Notes: generated from the sequence alone by a model not told the origin. A stretch of DNA of 64,000 nt from Croceibacterium sp. TMG7-5b_MA50 (GCF_039830145.1 NZ_CP156082.1:1630001-1694000); one strand, 5' to 3'; positions 16,801 to 26,271 are shown, counted from the stretch's first letter. A program made the numbers and translations.

Positions 16801-18270
16801 CAGTCGCTGCCCGGCCTGCCGCTGCCGGTCGGCGGCGCACAGGCGCGCATCGTGGCAAATCCCGCCGATCCGTTCGGCCAGTTGCTGGTGATCAGCGGTG
16901 CCAGCAGCCGGGAACTGAAGCTGGCCGCGGCCGCCATCGCCAGCGGTCGCACCGCGTTCCGCGGGCCGGAGGCGCAGCTGGGCGGCGCACGCATCCCCCT
17001 CTACCAGCCCTATGGCGCGCCGCGCTGGCTGCGGACCGACCGGCCGGTCGCGCTAGGCGAGTTGGTCACCGCCAACACCCTGCAGGGCGGCGGCTTGCGG
17101 CCCGGCCCACTGGCGGTGCAGTTCCGGGCCGCGCCCGACCTGTTCTTCTGGCCGCGCGACGGTGGCTTCACCGACATCGATTACCGCTTCCCGCAGGCAG
17201 ACTGGCTGGACACCCGCGCCAGCCGGCTGGACGTGTCGCTGAACGGCCAGTTCCAGCGCAGCCTGCCGCTGGCCCGCGCGAACTGGTGGCAATCGCTGTT
17301 CGGCAATTCCGCTGCTGCATCCATGACCAACGACGCGCGGGTGCCCCTGCCCCGTTACGACCTGTACGGCCAGAATGAGCTGGTGTTCGACTACAACATG
17401 GTGCTGGCGAACAAACAGGAATGCACCGGCACCCTTCCCGAGAACGTCCGCACCGCCGTGCTGCCGACCAGCACGATCGACCTGACGAACGCCTATCATG
17501 CGCTGCGCATGCCCGACCTCGCCAGCTTCGCCAATGCGGGCTACCCCTTCACCATCCAGCCTGATCTGGCGCGCACCGCCGTGGTGCTGGGCCGTGCGCC
17601 CAGCATGGAGACGATCCGCGCCTTCCTGATGCTGATGGGCCGGTTCGGCGATGCGACCGGCGCCCCCGCGACCCGCGTCCGCGTGCTGGCCGACGGGAGC
17701 GAGCAGCAACTGCGCGACCTCGATGTTGTCGTATTGGGCGACACCGATCTGGCGGCGGACAATCCGCTGTTCGCCGACGCGCCCATATCTGGCAGCGGCG
17801 GCCGCCTGAACGTGGTGCAAGGCCCGGCGGCGCGCCGCATCTTCGATGGGCACAACCCCTTCACCGATCAACAGGCGGAAGCAGGCCAGTTCGTGTCCGG
17901 GCTCGACGGCTTCCAGGGACTGGTCGGCTTTGAATCGCCCTATGGCGACGATCGGTCCGTGGTGGCGATCCTGGCGGACGATCCGGCGTTGCTGCCGCTG
18001 CTGGTGCAGAACATGGCGGACCTGCAGATCAATGCGCAGATCGGCGGCGACCTGTCGGTCTTCAATGGCGAGGGCATGACGAGCTACGCCATCGGGCGCA
18101 GCTATTGGAGCGGCTCGCTGCCGGTGTGGGTACGCATCTCCTACTGGTTCAGCCAATACCCACTGCTGCTGGCTGCCGGTGGCTTGCTGATCGCGTTCCT
18201 GGTGGCGGGACCGGTTCTGCTGCTGCTGCGCCGCCGTGCGGCCAGTCGCCTGGCCGGAGATGAGGCATGA
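13849..18270 (+). CDS. bcsAB: Cellulose synthase BcsA-BcsB fusion protein
   Basis: A single 1473-residue frame carrying both core subunits of cellulose synthase. The BcsA part (1 to about 720) has N-terminal membrane helices, then a GT2 domain: DVFIPTYNES near 132, DCDHVPTR near 217 (DxD), TVTEDAHT near 310 and QRIRWARG near 348 (QxxRW). More helices and a PilZ domain follow near 550-640, with RRFVR and EISMGG, which should bind cyclic di-GMP and open the synthase gate. A hydrophobic segment at about 728-755, ending AAFAQA, looks like the old BcsB signal peptide. The BcsB part (about 765-1470) is periplasmic, with carbohydrate-binding-like modules and a C-terminal transmembrane anchor (LLLAAGGLLIAFLVAGPVLL). 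Fused BcsAB (AcsAB) is known from Komagataeibacter. There is no frameshift; the joint reads through cleanly. Confidence 0.95.
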   Translation: MTRLHGPAAWVLYALLAVLAVLVVTVPLGLGDQWIFAALTVAGAVWLASRHTRPALLTLGILSLIISTRYIFWRTTQTLSFDSPLETVLGLGLYAAELYAWAILVLGLLQTAWPLERRNVAIRGEPDSWPVVDVFIPTYNESLAIVRTTVFAALDMDYPPDRFRVFILDDGRRAEFQAFAREVGCGYLTRADNNHAKAGNLNTAMRKTNGDLVAIFDCDHVPTRAFLQLSVGWFQRDARLALLQTPHHMYSPDPVQRNLRSVKDQPGEGDLFYGPIQKGNDLWNAAFFCGSCAIIRRDALSDIGGFAFETVTEDAHTALKLQRRGWNTAYLDSRLAAGLATERLVLHIGQRIRWARGMTQILRIDNPLMGRGLNWPQRLCYLNAMLHFQFPLPRIVFLTSPLAYLLFGANIIHASASMIFAYALPHLYCSMVAGSLTHGPDRRPFWSEIYETLIAFHLVRPTVVTWFQPRKGKFNVTDKGDTLEQSFFDRQAVRPHLLCIALVVIGVIWGAVKLVFYPHLFDIQGDTFALNAAWATFSLLILTAAVSVAYESRQARRFVRIPANLPCTIHFANGHILDARTEEISMGGLTARLPGDILADISGWQPTHLSMPMADERLTLPVQPVSQKGGQIRLRFPGLDLRQERQLVRAVMGRADAWTRATPRRQVSALTAFKDIVVIAFVTIGRLFRLNKAERRAEAAAITLHEEETRNFVPEPASRSPALRGAGRRPLAAGAGALAALLFAGLLLGPQAAFAQAPGEDAAPAGQAGTSRRVMTLRDLRILRPIRLEGTRGEIGIPFGMRQDEVVTGARLVLNFASSPAMLADLSQLVVLLNDEVVQTIPLTQAEAAGRVLTIPVNPALFLPGDNRLNLRLVGHYTRDCEDPFHSSLWANVSNVRSWLDLDVQRLRLPPDLARLPRPLFDPGQTGALVLPFVFATAPDNAALEAAAAIAGWMGSEASYRGFDFPPVVGRLPRGDAVVFLRAGQSLPGLPLPVGGAQARIVANPADPFGQLLVISGASSRELKLAAAAIASGRTAFRGPEAQLGGARIPLYQPYGAPRWLRTDRPVALGELVTANTLQGGGLRPGPLAVQFRAAPDLFFWPRDGGFTDIDYRFPQADWLDTRASRLDVSLNGQFQRSLPLARANWWQSLFGNSAAASMTNDARVPLPRYDLYGQNELVFDYNMVLANKQECTGTLPENVRTAVLPTSTIDLTNAYHALRMPDLASFANAGYPFTIQPDLARTAVVLGRAPSMETIRAFLMLMGRFGDATGAPATRVRVLADGSEQQLRDLDVVVLGDTDLAADNPLFADAPISGSGGRLNVVQGPAARRIFDGHNPFTDQQAEAGQFVSGLDGFQGLVGFESPYGDDRSVVAILADDPALLPLLVQNMADLQINAQIGGDLSVFNGEGMTSYAIGRSYWSGSLPVWVRISYWFSQYPLLLAAGGLLIAFLVAGPVLLLLRRRAASRLAGDEA

Positions 18271-21200
18271 GCCGGCCGCTCTCCCGCGGTCTGGCGCTGT
18301 TGCTGGGTACGGGTACGCTGGCGCTGACCGGCGTGGCCCTGCCGGCACCACCGGCCTGGGCGCAGGCCGCGGGGGTTGAGGCATTGCTGGCGCAGGCGCG
18401 ATACTGGCGGGCGCAGGGGCGGGAGGATCGCGCCCGCGATGCATATCGCCGCGCGTTGCAGATTGATCCGAACAATGCGGAGGCACGCCGCGGCCTCGCC
18501 GGTGGCGGCAGGCCAGCCCCGACGCCAGCACCGCGTCCGGCGCCGGCACCTGCACCGGCGCGGCAAGGCGCCGCCCCTCGCGTCGCCAATCCGGCACCGG
18601 CTGCGCGGCCAGCTCCGGCCCGACCAGCTCCCGCCCCGGCCCAGGCGACGCCCCGCCCGGCAGCGCGCGATGTTGGCGGCGAACAGCGGGCACAAGGTTT
18701 CCGCGCGCTGGAGGCCGGGCAACTGGACCGCGCGGCCGACCTGTTCGGACAGGCGCTCGCCCGCAGCCGTAGCGATGACGAGGCACTGGGCGGCCTCGGC
18801 ATCGTGCGACTGCGCCAGGGCCGCTTCGTGGAGGCGCGCGACCTGCTGACCCGCGCCAGCACGCTGGGCAACGCCGCCCAATGGGCGGACGCGCTGCGCA
18901 GTGCGCGATATTACGGCGGGATCGAGGAAGCCCGCGCCACGCTCGCCGCCGGCAATCTGCAGGCGGCTGAGGCGCAGGCGCAGGAACTGGTGCGCAGCGG
19001 TTTCGACACGCCCGCCCCGGCATTGCTGCTGCTGGCCGAGGTGTACGAGCGGCAAGGACGCTACGCTGATGCTGCCGACGTGCTCGGCCAGGCCGGCGCC
19101 ACTCCGGGAGAGGAGGCCGGACAATTGCAGAGCCGTGCGGCGCGCAATCGGGCGCTGGCGGCCAGCCGGTTCGGCGATGACGACGCGGCGGAAGAGGCAT
19201 TCCTGTCGGGCCTGATGCTCGATCCGGCGGACCCGTGGACGCGGTACGAATTCGGTCGCTGGCTGATCGCACGCGGGCGCGTCGCTGAAGGCGAATCGAT
19301 GATCGCCGCTTTGGACGGTATCGGTTCGCCCGATGCGCTTTACGCCGCGGCGCTGCTGCAGCAGGAACTTGGGCGTCCGGTGGAGGCGCAACGGCTGATC
19401 GACCGCATTCCCGACAACCAGCGCACGGCCCTGGTGCGCGATCTGGCTGGCAGCCTCGCCCTGGACCGGCAACTGGATCAGGCGCGGGCACTGGCAGCGC
19501 AGGGACAGGCGGCGCAGGCGGGCGCGACCCTGCGCCGGCTGGCCGCCGATCCGGCGCAAGCGTCGGCCCGCCCGCAAATCGCGCAGGCGCTGCTCGACGT
19601 CGGGGATCGCGCTGGCGCGGCGGAGGTGGCGCGCGCAACTCTGGCCAGCGGGAATCCGGATGCCGCCGGATACGAGACGCTGGTGCGGGTTCTGTCCGGC
19701 GCGGGTGCGGAACTGGAGGCACGCGGGGCGCTTGCCGCCGCCCGCCAGCGTCTGGATGCGGGTTCCGCCGCGCGGCTCGACGGCGTACTCGCGGTGTCTC
19801 AGGCGGACCGGCTGCGGCAGGATGGCCAATTGGCCGAAGCGTTCGACCTGCTCCAGCAGGCATGGCGGGCGAATCCGGGCAGCACCGACGTGCTGTTCGA
19901 GCTCGGCCTGCTGTACGAAGCCGGCGCGATGCCCGCGCAGGGTGCGCAGACCTTCCAACTGCTGCTGGCGCGGGAACCTGACAATGTTCCGGCGCTGCTC
20001 GGCTTGGCGCGCACCGCCATCGCGGCCGGTGACAATGGCTTGGCGGACGACGCGTTGCGACGTGCGATGGCGCAGGCGCCGGAGGATTACGAGGTCTACC
20101 TCGCCGCGGCGGATCTGGCCCGCGCGCGTGGCGACGAAGGGCGCGCGGTGCGCCTGCTGCAGCAGGCCCGTATGTTCTACGGCCGCAGCCATGGAGTGGC
20201 GCTGGGCGACCTGTCGGCCGACAACCCCTTCGCCAGCAGCGCGCTGGGCAACAATCCCTTCCGCGCCCGTGCCGAGGTGCAGACCGCTGCGGCGATCAAT
20301 CCCTTCGCGCTAGACGGGGGCGGTACGCGCCTTCCCGCTGGCGGACTTTCCACCGCTTTTCCACAGGGCGATGCACAGACGTCAGCATCGGTCACGGGCG
20401 ATCCCGTGCTCGCCCGGATTGACCGGGACATCCGTACGCTGCGCAACGAGGCGGGTCCGCGAGTGGAGGTCGATGCCGGCTTCCGCGATCGTTCGGGCGA
20501 GGAAGGCCTAAGCGCGTTGAGCGAGTTGAAGGGCACGGCCCGCATCTCGACCGATCTCGGGCCGGGACGCATCGGGCTGGAGGCGGAACTGGTGGCGCTC
20601 GACAACGGGGTTCCCTCCCGCTCCGGCCAGGCGCGCTTCGGCCGCAATGCCACGGCGGAGGCGCAGGCAATCGTCGACCAGTTGCCGACGCCGCTGGCGC
20701 TGGCGCCCACGCAACACGCGGCAGGCGTCGCGCCGACGCTGTTCTATGTCGGCGACCGCTTCGATGCGCGGATCGGCGTGACGCCGCTGGGCTTCGACCA
20801 TCAGGAGATTACCGGCCGGCTGGAGGCGCGGCCACGGCTGAGCGCGAACGGCAATCTGCGCGCCTGGGTCGAACGGCGCGCGGTGGACGATTCGGTGCTG
20901 TCCTACGCCGGCACCCGCGATCCCGTCACCGGGCAATTATGGGGCCAAGTGATGCAGACCGGCGGAGGCGTGTCGCTGGGATGGGATCGTGACGGCAGCG
21001 GCGTCTATGGCGATGTCGCTTACCATCAGTATCGCGGGCGCGAGGTGGCCGACAACCACAGCATCCAGGGCAATGTCGGCGGATATCTGCTGCTGCACCA
21101 GGGCGCGCGCGATCGGATCGTGGCTGGGGCGAACTTCAACTATCAGTCATACGACAACAACCAGAACAATTTCACCTTCGGCCACGGCGGCTATTTCAGC

Positions 21201-21563
21201 CCGCAGACCTTCCTTTCCGTCAGCTTCCCCATCCGCTACATCCGCAGCGGCGAACGGTTCGAGCTGGAGCTGCAGGCGGCACCCGGATACCAGAGCTTCG
21301 ATCAGGATCAGGTGGCGATCTTCCCGACCGATCCCGCGGCGCAGGCGCAACTTGATGCACTGAAGCTGCTCAATACCGATGTGCGCAGCTTCTATGACGG
21401 GATCAGCGAAACGGGGCTGGCCTTCTCCGGTCGGGGCCGGCTCGGCTATCAGGTAACCCCGCGTACACGTATCATCGGCGATATGGGGTACGACACGTTC
21501 GGGGTTTACAATGAATTCACCTCCACGATCGGCATTCGGCAGCAGCTTGGCGACGGGAACTAG
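18267..21563 (+). CDS. bcsC: Cellulose export protein BcsC (TPR periplasmic domain plus outer-membrane barrel)
   Basis: A 1098-residue protein with a signal peptide (1-34, ending PAWAQA). A first TPR unit is at about 40-75, followed by a Pro/Ala-rich linker (about 77-125), then a long array of TPR helices to about 640. The C-terminal third (from about 690) matches the BcsC outer-membrane channel domain: DAGFRDRSGEEGLSALSEL, many alternating aromatic strands such as YQSYDNNQNNF, and GRLGYQVTPRTRIIGDMGYD near the end. BcsC threads the nascent glucan through the periplasm and outer membrane. The ATGA overlap with bcsAB couples synthesis to export. Its last 53 bp overlap bcsZ. Confidence 0.93.
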   Translation: MSRPLSRGLALLLGTGTLALTGVALPAPPAWAQAAGVEALLAQARYWRAQGREDRARDAYRRALQIDPNNAEARRGLAGGGRPAPTPAPRPAPAPAPARQGAAPRVANPAPAARPAPARPAPAPAQATPRPAARDVGGEQRAQGFRALEAGQLDRAADLFGQALARSRSDDEALGGLGIVRLRQGRFVEARDLLTRASTLGNAAQWADALRSARYYGGIEEARATLAAGNLQAAEAQAQELVRSGFDTPAPALLLLAEVYERQGRYADAADVLGQAGATPGEEAGQLQSRAARNRALAASRFGDDDAAEEAFLSGLMLDPADPWTRYEFGRWLIARGRVAEGESMIAALDGIGSPDALYAAALLQQELGRPVEAQRLIDRIPDNQRTALVRDLAGSLALDRQLDQARALAAQGQAAQAGATLRRLAADPAQASARPQIAQALLDVGDRAGAAEVARATLASGNPDAAGYETLVRVLSGAGAELEARGALAAARQRLDAGSAARLDGVLAVSQADRLRQDGQLAEAFDLLQQAWRANPGSTDVLFELGLLYEAGAMPAQGAQTFQLLLAREPDNVPALLGLARTAIAAGDNGLADDALRRAMAQAPEDYEVYLAAADLARARGDEGRAVRLLQQARMFYGRSHGVALGDLSADNPFASSALGNNPFRARAEVQTAAAINPFALDGGGTRLPAGGLSTAFPQGDAQTSASVTGDPVLARIDRDIRTLRNEAGPRVEVDAGFRDRSGEEGLSALSELKGTARISTDLGPGRIGLEAELVALDNGVPSRSGQARFGRNATAEAQAIVDQLPTPLALAPTQHAAGVAPTLFYVGDRFDARIGVTPLGFDHQEITGRLEARPRLSANGNLRAWVERRAVDDSVLSYAGTRDPVTGQLWGQVMQTGGGVSLGWDRDGSGVYGDVAYHQYRGREVADNHSIQGNVGGYLLLHQGARDRIVAGANFNYQSYDNNQNNFTFGHGGYFSPQTFLSVSFPIRYIRSGERFELELQAAPGYQSFDQDQVAIFPTDPAAQAQLDALKLLNTDVRSFYDGISETGLAFSGRGRLGYQVTPRTRIIGDMGYDTFGVYNEFTSTIGIRQQLGDGN

Positions 21564-22611
21564 GATTGCGGCCGGGCGCCGGCTGTTCTGCATCGGCGCG
21601 GCCAGCGCGGTGGTGAGCGCATGCTTCGGCGGCGACGGCTCAGCCACGCCGGTCGCGGTGACCCCGTCGCCGACGCCTTCATCCTCGGGTGCCTCGACCA
21701 CGATCAGCTGGGCCGCCTTCGCCCGCCGGTTCCTCGACGGATCGGGTCGCATCGTCGATACCGGCAACAACCAAGTCAGCCATTCCGAAGGCCAGGGCTA
21801 CGGCATGGTCATGGCATACTTCGCCGGTGATCGGGATGGCTTCGCACGGATGTGGGAATGGACGCGCACGACGCTGCTGCGGCCTGACGGTCTGCTGTCC
21901 TGGCGCTACGTCCCTGGTGCCAATCCGCCGGTCGGCGATCGCAACAACGCCACCGACGGCGACATTCTGGTTGCCTGGGCGCTCGGCCTGGCAGGACAGG
22001 CATGGAGCCGGGCCGAATGGTCGGCACAGGCGGCTGCGATGCGCGCGGCGATCCTGCAGCGCGCCACCGTCACGCTGGCGGGTCGCCGGCTGCTGCTTCC
22101 AGCGGAGATCGGCTTCACCGCTGATGGCGGCGCGACGCTGAACCCCGCCTACTACGTATGGCCCGCGCTTGATTCGTTTCGTCGGATCGCTCCGGCGGAA
22201 GGGTGGGACCGGATCATCACGGACGGCTCCTGGCTGCTGACCGGCGCACGGTTCGGCGGGGCGCAATTGCCGACCGACTGGGTCGACATGGCCGCCGACG
22301 GCACCTTGCGCCCGGCGAAGGGACGCGACCAGTGGTTCGGGTTCGACGCGGTACGGGTGCCGCTCTACGCCCAGCTCGGCGGCCGCAGCGGTTTGGCCCG
22401 TCCGGCGGCGGAATGGTGGGCCGGTCGCCGCACTGCCGGGCAGGTGATACCGGCATGGGTGAACGTGACCAACGGCGCCATCGCGGACTATGCCGCCAGT
22501 GCGGGCGTGCAGGCGATCATGGCGCTGGTGGCGGGCGGTACCGCGCCCGCTGAACTGTCGGACGACTACTACGCAGCCGTCCTGCAGGTGCTGGCGACGC
22601 TCCGCCCGTGA
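21511..22611 (+). CDS. bcsZ: Endo-1,4-beta-glucanase of family GH8 (BcsZ)
   Basis: A 366-residue GH8 cellulase, the periplasmic glucanase of bcs operons that trims or frees mis-fed glucan. SEGQGYGM (about 93-100) holds the catalytic acid Glu, and [14 protein letters not shown] (about 145-158) the conserved Asp. The N-terminus carries twin arginines followed by a hydrophobic stretch with lipobox-like VVSAC, then a Ser/Thr/Pro linker, which suggests a lipoprotein possibly using the Tat route. The start is uncertain: ATG 21511 overlaps bcsC by 53 bp, while an in-frame TTG at 21547 would shorten the overlap. Both leave the export signal intact. This is the last gene of the operon. Confidence 0.88.
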   Translation: MNSPPRSAFGSSLATGTRIAAGRRLFCIGAASAVVSACFGGDGSATPVAVTPSPTPSSSGASTTISWAAFARRFLDGSGRIVDTGNNQVSHSEGQGYGMVMAYFAGDRDGFARMWEWTRTTLLRPDGLLSWRYVPGANPPVGDRNNATDGDILVAWALGLAGQAWSRAEWSAQAAAMRAAILQRATVTLAGRRLLLPAEIGFTADGGATLNPAYYVWPALDSFRRIAPAEGWDRIITDGSWLLTGARFGGAQLPTDWVDMAADGTLRPAKGRDQWFGFDAVRVPLYAQLGGRSGLARPAAEWWAGRRTAGQVIPAWVNVTNGAIADYAASAGVQAIMALVAGGTAPAELSDDYYAAVLQVLATLRP

Positions 22612-22654
22612 GCGCACTGGACAACCGGCCCCGCGCCCCGGCATAGGCGCGGCC

Positions 22655-23929
22655 ATGCTAGACCTGCGCCTGCTCCGCGACGATCCCGATGCATTCGATG
22701 CGGGTCTCGCCCGCCGTGGCGCCGCGCCCGCAGCCTCGCACATCCTGATGCTGGACGAAGCGCGGCGTGCCGCCGCCACGCTGGCGCAGGAATCGCTCGC
22801 TCGCCGTAACGAGGCGTCCAAGGCGATCGGGCAGGCGATGGGCAAGGGCGATACCGCCACGGCAGAGGCGCTGAAGGCGGAGGTCGCCACGCTGAAGGCC
22901 GATCTGCCCGCATTGGAGGAGGCGGAGCGCAACGCCAGCGCCGCGCTGAACGATGCGTTGGCCGCCCTCCCCAACCTGCCCGCGGCTGACGTGCCCGATG
23001 GCGCGGACGAAGCCGGCAATGTCGAGATCGCCCGCTGGGGCACGCCGCGCGCCTTCGACTTCACGCCGAAGGAGCATGCCGATCTCGGCCCGGCGCTGGG
23101 CCTCGATTTCGAAATGGGCGCGGCGATGTCGGGCGCGCGCTTCACCTTCCTTCGGGGGCAGATGGCGCGGTTGAGCCGGGCACTGGGTCAGTTCATGCTC
23201 GATGCGCAGACCGGGCGTGGCTACACCGAATGTGTCGTGCCGCTGCTGGTGCGGGACGAGGCGGTGTTCGGTACCGGGCAATTGCCCAAGTTTGCGGACG
23301 ACCTGTTCCGCACCACCGATGGCCGCTGGCTGATCCCTACGGCGGAGGTCAGCCTGACCAACTCGGTCCGCGAGCAGATCCTGCCCGACCTGATCCAGGC
23401 GATTCGGCTGACCGCGCTGACTCCCTGCTTCCGCTCCGAAGCGGGTGCGGCGGGCCGCGATACCCGCGGCTACATCCGTCAGCACCAGTTCGAGAAGGTG
23501 GAGCTGGTCGCCATCTGCCGGCCGGAGGATGCCGAGGCGGAACACGCACGCATGGTCGCGAGCGCCGAGTCCGTGCTGGAGGCGCTGGAGCTGCCCTACC
23601 GGCGCATGCTGCTGTGCGCGGGCGACATGGGCGCAACGGCGAAGCGGACCTTCGACCTGGAGGTCTGGCTGCCGGGGCAAAGCGCCTATCGCGAGATCAG
23701 CTCCATCAGCTGGTGCGGCGATTACCAGGCGCGACGGATGAACGCTCGCTATCGACCTGACACCGGCAAGGGCACGGCGTTCGTCCACACGCTGAACGGC
23801 TCCGGCCTCGCAGTCGGCCGGACGCTGGTGGCGGTGCTGGAAAACGGCCAGCAGGCGGATGGCAGCGTGGTGCTGCCCACCGCCCTGCACGCCTACATGG
23901 GCGGTATCGAAGTGCTGGAGCCCGCCTGA
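22655..23929 (+). CDS. serS: Seryl-tRNA synthetase
   Basis: A class II aminoacyl-tRNA synthetase of 424 residues that charges tRNA-Ser. The N-terminal helical hairpin (about 30-100) is the tRNA-binding coiled coil. Motif 2 is [20 protein letters not shown] near 265-284, and motif 3 is near [15 protein letters not shown] at about 383. TAEVSLTN, in the active site, recognises serine. ATG 22655 starts [14 protein letters not shown], the standard start. The longer frame to 22490 lies inside bcsZ. It is followed by surE with a 1-bp gap. Confidence 0.97.
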   Translation: MLDLRLLRDDPDAFDAGLARRGAAPAASHILMLDEARRAAATLAQESLARRNEASKAIGQAMGKGDTATAEALKAEVATLKADLPALEEAERNASAALNDALAALPNLPAADVPDGADEAGNVEIARWGTPRAFDFTPKEHADLGPALGLDFEMGAAMSGARFTFLRGQMARLSRALGQFMLDAQTGRGYTECVVPLLVRDEAVFGTGQLPKFADDLFRTTDGRWLIPTAEVSLTNSVREQILPDLIQAIRLTALTPCFRSEAGAAGRDTRGYIRQHQFEKVELVAICRPEDAEAEHARMVASAESVLEALELPYRRMLLCAGDMGATAKRTFDLEVWLPGQSAYREISSISWCGDYQARRMNARYRPDTGKGTAFVHTLNGSGLAVGRTLVAVLENGQQADGSVVLPTALHAYMGGIEVLEPA

Positions 23930-23930
23930 C

Positions 23931-24686
23931 ATGCGCATCCTGCTGACCAACGATGACGGTATTCACGCCCCCGGTCTCGCTTTGCTGGAACAGGTTGCGG
24001 CGACCCTGTCGGACGATGTCTGGGTCTGTGCACCCGCGCTGGAACAGTCAGGCACCGGGCATTCGTTGACATTGCACATGCCGGTGCGCCTGCACGAACA
24101 TGGGCACCAGCGCTTCGCGGTGGGCGGTACGCCGACGGATTCGATCAACCTCGCGCTGCGCAAGCTGTTCACCGACCGCAAGCCGGACTTGGTGATCTCC
24201 GGCATCAACCATGGCGAGAACCTGGCGGACGACATCACCTATTCCGGCACGATCAACGCCGCGATGGAGGCCGCGCTGGCGGGCATCCCGGCCATCGCGA
24301 TGAGCCAGGCGCTGCGCAATGCCGGACATGGCTTCGCCGCGGCCGAAGGCTGGGCGGCGAAGGTGATCGAACCGCTCAGCCGCTTCGCCATGGCCAAGCG
24401 GACGCTGGTGAACGTGAACTTTCCCGCCTTGCCCGCGGCCGAGGTGCGCGGGGTCAAGGTCGCGCGGCAGGGCTTCCACGATTATGCCCGCGGATCGCTG
24501 GTCGAAGGCGTCGATCCGCGGGGCCGGCCGTATTACTGGTTCGGGCTGGAGGATGTGGAGCACACGCTGGACCACGGCACCGATCTGGAGGCGGTCAATG
24601 ACGGGTTCGTATCCGTGACCCCGCTGCAGGTGGACCTGACCGACCATGGGGCGATGGGCCGCTTGGCGGAGGCGCTCGACACCTAG
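23931..24686 (+). CDS. surE: 5'/3'-nucleotidase SurE
   Basis: A 251-residue stationary-phase survival phosphatase acting on nucleoside monophosphates. The metal site uses LLTNDDG at 4-10. GTPTDSINLAL (about 65-75) and SGINHGEN (about 87-94) are the other conserved blocks. ATG 23931 begins MRILLTNDDGI, the family start, directly after the serS stop. serS-surE, with a protein-L-isoaspartate methyltransferase next, is a common arrangement in alphaproteobacteria, but here a potassium channel gene follows instead, its GTG start touching the surE TAG. Confidence 0.96.
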   Translation: MRILLTNDDGIHAPGLALLEQVAATLSDDVWVCAPALEQSGTGHSLTLHMPVRLHEHGHQRFAVGGTPTDSINLALRKLFTDRKPDLVISGINHGENLADDITYSGTINAAMEAALAGIPAIAMSQALRNAGHGFAAAEGWAAKVIEPLSRFAMAKRTLVNVNFPALPAAEVRGVKVARQGFHDYARGSLVEGVDPRGRPYYWFGLEDVEHTLDHGTDLEAVNDGFVSVTPLQVDLTDHGAMGRLAEALDT

Positions 24687-25744
24687 TGGCGGAAAAGCGC
24701 GACAGCCACGCGCAACGCATCCGGGCCCGGCGGTTCACCCCGCTGAAGCGGGCGATCAAGGTGCCGGTGTGGGCGGATGTGGGCCTGCGGCTGGGCGGCG
24801 CGCTGTCGCTGGTATTCATCGTGGTGCTGATCCATTGGCTGGACCGTGACGGGCTGGTCGACAATTACGACGGCAACATCACCTTCCTGGATGTCGTCTA
24901 CTTCACGATGATCTCCATCACCACGACCGGCTTCGGCGACATCGCCCCGGTCAGTCCGCAATCGCGGCTGGTGGAGGCGGTGATCGTGACCCCTATACGC
25001 TTCGCGGTGATCTTCATCTTCGTGGGCGCGGCCTACAATTTCGTCATCAAGCGCAGCTGGGAGAGATTACGCATGGCGCGCATCCAGGATCAGCTGACCG
25101 GCCATTATGTGGTGCTGGGCTTCGGTGTCTCCGGGTCGGAAGCGGTGGGCGAACTGATCGCCCGCGGCACCGACCCCGCCTGCATCGTGGTCATGGACAT
25201 GGACAAGGATCGCCTGCTCCAGGCCGAGGAGCTGGGCTGCAACGTGATGGAGGCGGACGCCACGCGGGACGAGCATCTGCTGGCGCTGCGCATCGCACAG
25301 GCAAAGACGGTGCTCGTGTCCGCGGGGCGCGACGATGCCAATATCCTGATCGTGCTGACCGTGCGTCACCTCGCCCCCCATGTGCCGATCAGCGTGGTGG
25401 TGCGCGCCGCAGACAACGAGCTGCTGGCACGGCAGGCGGGGGCGAACAACGTCATCAACCCGGTGCGCTTCACCGGGCTGCTGCTGGCCGGCAGCGCGCA
25501 AGGGGCGCATGTCGCCGACTACCTGATGGATCTCGCCAGCTTCGGCGGGCGGGTTCAGCTGGTGGAACGGCCGGTCATGGCCGAGGAGATCGGCCGGCCG
25601 ATGACGAACCTCGCGACCGGCGGCTATGCGCTGCGCGTCTATCGCAACGAAGAGGCGATCGGCTTCTGGGAATCGGGTACCTGCACGCTGCAGGCGGGTG
25701 ACACCGTGGTGGAGATCGTCCCGAACAAAGGCGGGCCCGGCTGA
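24686..25744 (+). CDS. Potassium channel with TrkA-N (RCK) domain
   Basis: A 352-residue two-helix potassium channel subunit with a cytoplasmic regulator. TM1 is about 32-52, the pore loop with selectivity filter TTTGFGD ends at 85, and TM2 is about 96-118. A Rossmann TrkA-N domain begins at HYVVLGFGVSGSEAVGEL (about 138), which should bind NAD(H) or nucleotide. A C-terminal TrkA-C-like part ends near PNKGG. Such channels form tetramers with a gating ring. The start is a GTG at 24686, overlapping the surE stop by one base (TAGTG), which suggests coupling. It converges on the DUF1761 gene with a 4-bp gap. Confidence 0.9.
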   Translation: MAEKRDSHAQRIRARRFTPLKRAIKVPVWADVGLRLGGALSLVFIVVLIHWLDRDGLVDNYDGNITFLDVVYFTMISITTTGFGDIAPVSPQSRLVEAVIVTPIRFAVIFIFVGAAYNFVIKRSWERLRMARIQDQLTGHYVVLGFGVSGSEAVGELIARGTDPACIVVMDMDKDRLLQAEELGCNVMEADATRDEHLLALRIAQAKTVLVSAGRDDANILIVLTVRHLAPHVPISVVVRAADNELLARQAGANNVINPVRFTGLLLAGSAQGAHVADYLMDLASFGGRVQLVERPVMAEEIGRPMTNLATGGYALRVYRNEEAIGFWESGTCTLQAGDTVVEIVPNKGGPG

Positions 25745-25748
25745 TCCT

Positions 25749-26180
25749 TCAGTCCAGCCAGCAGTGGATCGCACCCAGCAGGGTGGTGCCCGCGGTCAGG
25801 TAGGCGGCGTCGATCGCGAACAGTTTGCCCGGGCGCATCTGGAACAGGTACATGATGCCGATGCCCGGCGTCAGCAGCATCGCGCCATAGCCGAAGGCGA
25901 TCATCATCTTGGCCCGGTCGGACGGCCCGGTCATCGCATACTGATGCCCCAGCGTCAGCGAGATCAGCAGTTCGAAGGCAAAGCACAGCGTCAGGACCAG
26001 CCAGGTCGGATTGCGCCGCATCGGCCGGCCGCCGATCGTGTTGCCACGGCTCGCCATCTCGTCCCCGATGCCGGTCAGCCGGCCCCAGGCGCCGCCGAAC
26101 AGGATCGTGTACCACAGCACGCCCAGCACGAAGAAGGCGACCGCGCCCAGCAGCACGGCGGTGAAGTTCAGATTGCCCAT
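25749..26180 (-). CDS. DUF1761-type membrane protein
   Basis: A 143-residue protein with four predicted membrane helices (about 6-26, 54-74, 88-110, 117-138). The start NFTAVLLGAVAFFVLGVLWYTILFG, with LWYTILFGGAW, is characteristic of the DUF1761 family. The function is unknown. ATG 26180 fits the family start; the upstream extension to 26351 is polar and out of character. The 91 bp upstream includes a T-rich stretch and can hold its promoter. It converges on the channel gene. Confidence 0.75.
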   Translation of the reverse strand: MGNLNFTAVLLGAVAFFVLGVLWYTILFGGAWGRLTGIGDEMASRGNTIGGRPMRRNPTWLVLTLCFAFELLISLTLGHQYAMTGPSDRAKMMIAFGYGAMLLTPGIGIMYLFQMRPGKLFAIDAAYLTAGTTLLGAIHCWLD

Positions 26181-26271
26181 GATGCCGCCTGTTCCTGATC
26201 CATGTTGTTTTTTGAACAGCACCGCTTCGCCAAGCGCAAGCCTCATGGCCGGTTGGTGCGGCAGGCGCGTG

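Noticed and set aside
17053-19863. 936-codon and 683-codon minus-strand frames under bcsAB and bcsC
   Set aside because: Shadows of the cellulose genes, Arg/Pro-rich and without recognisable motifs.
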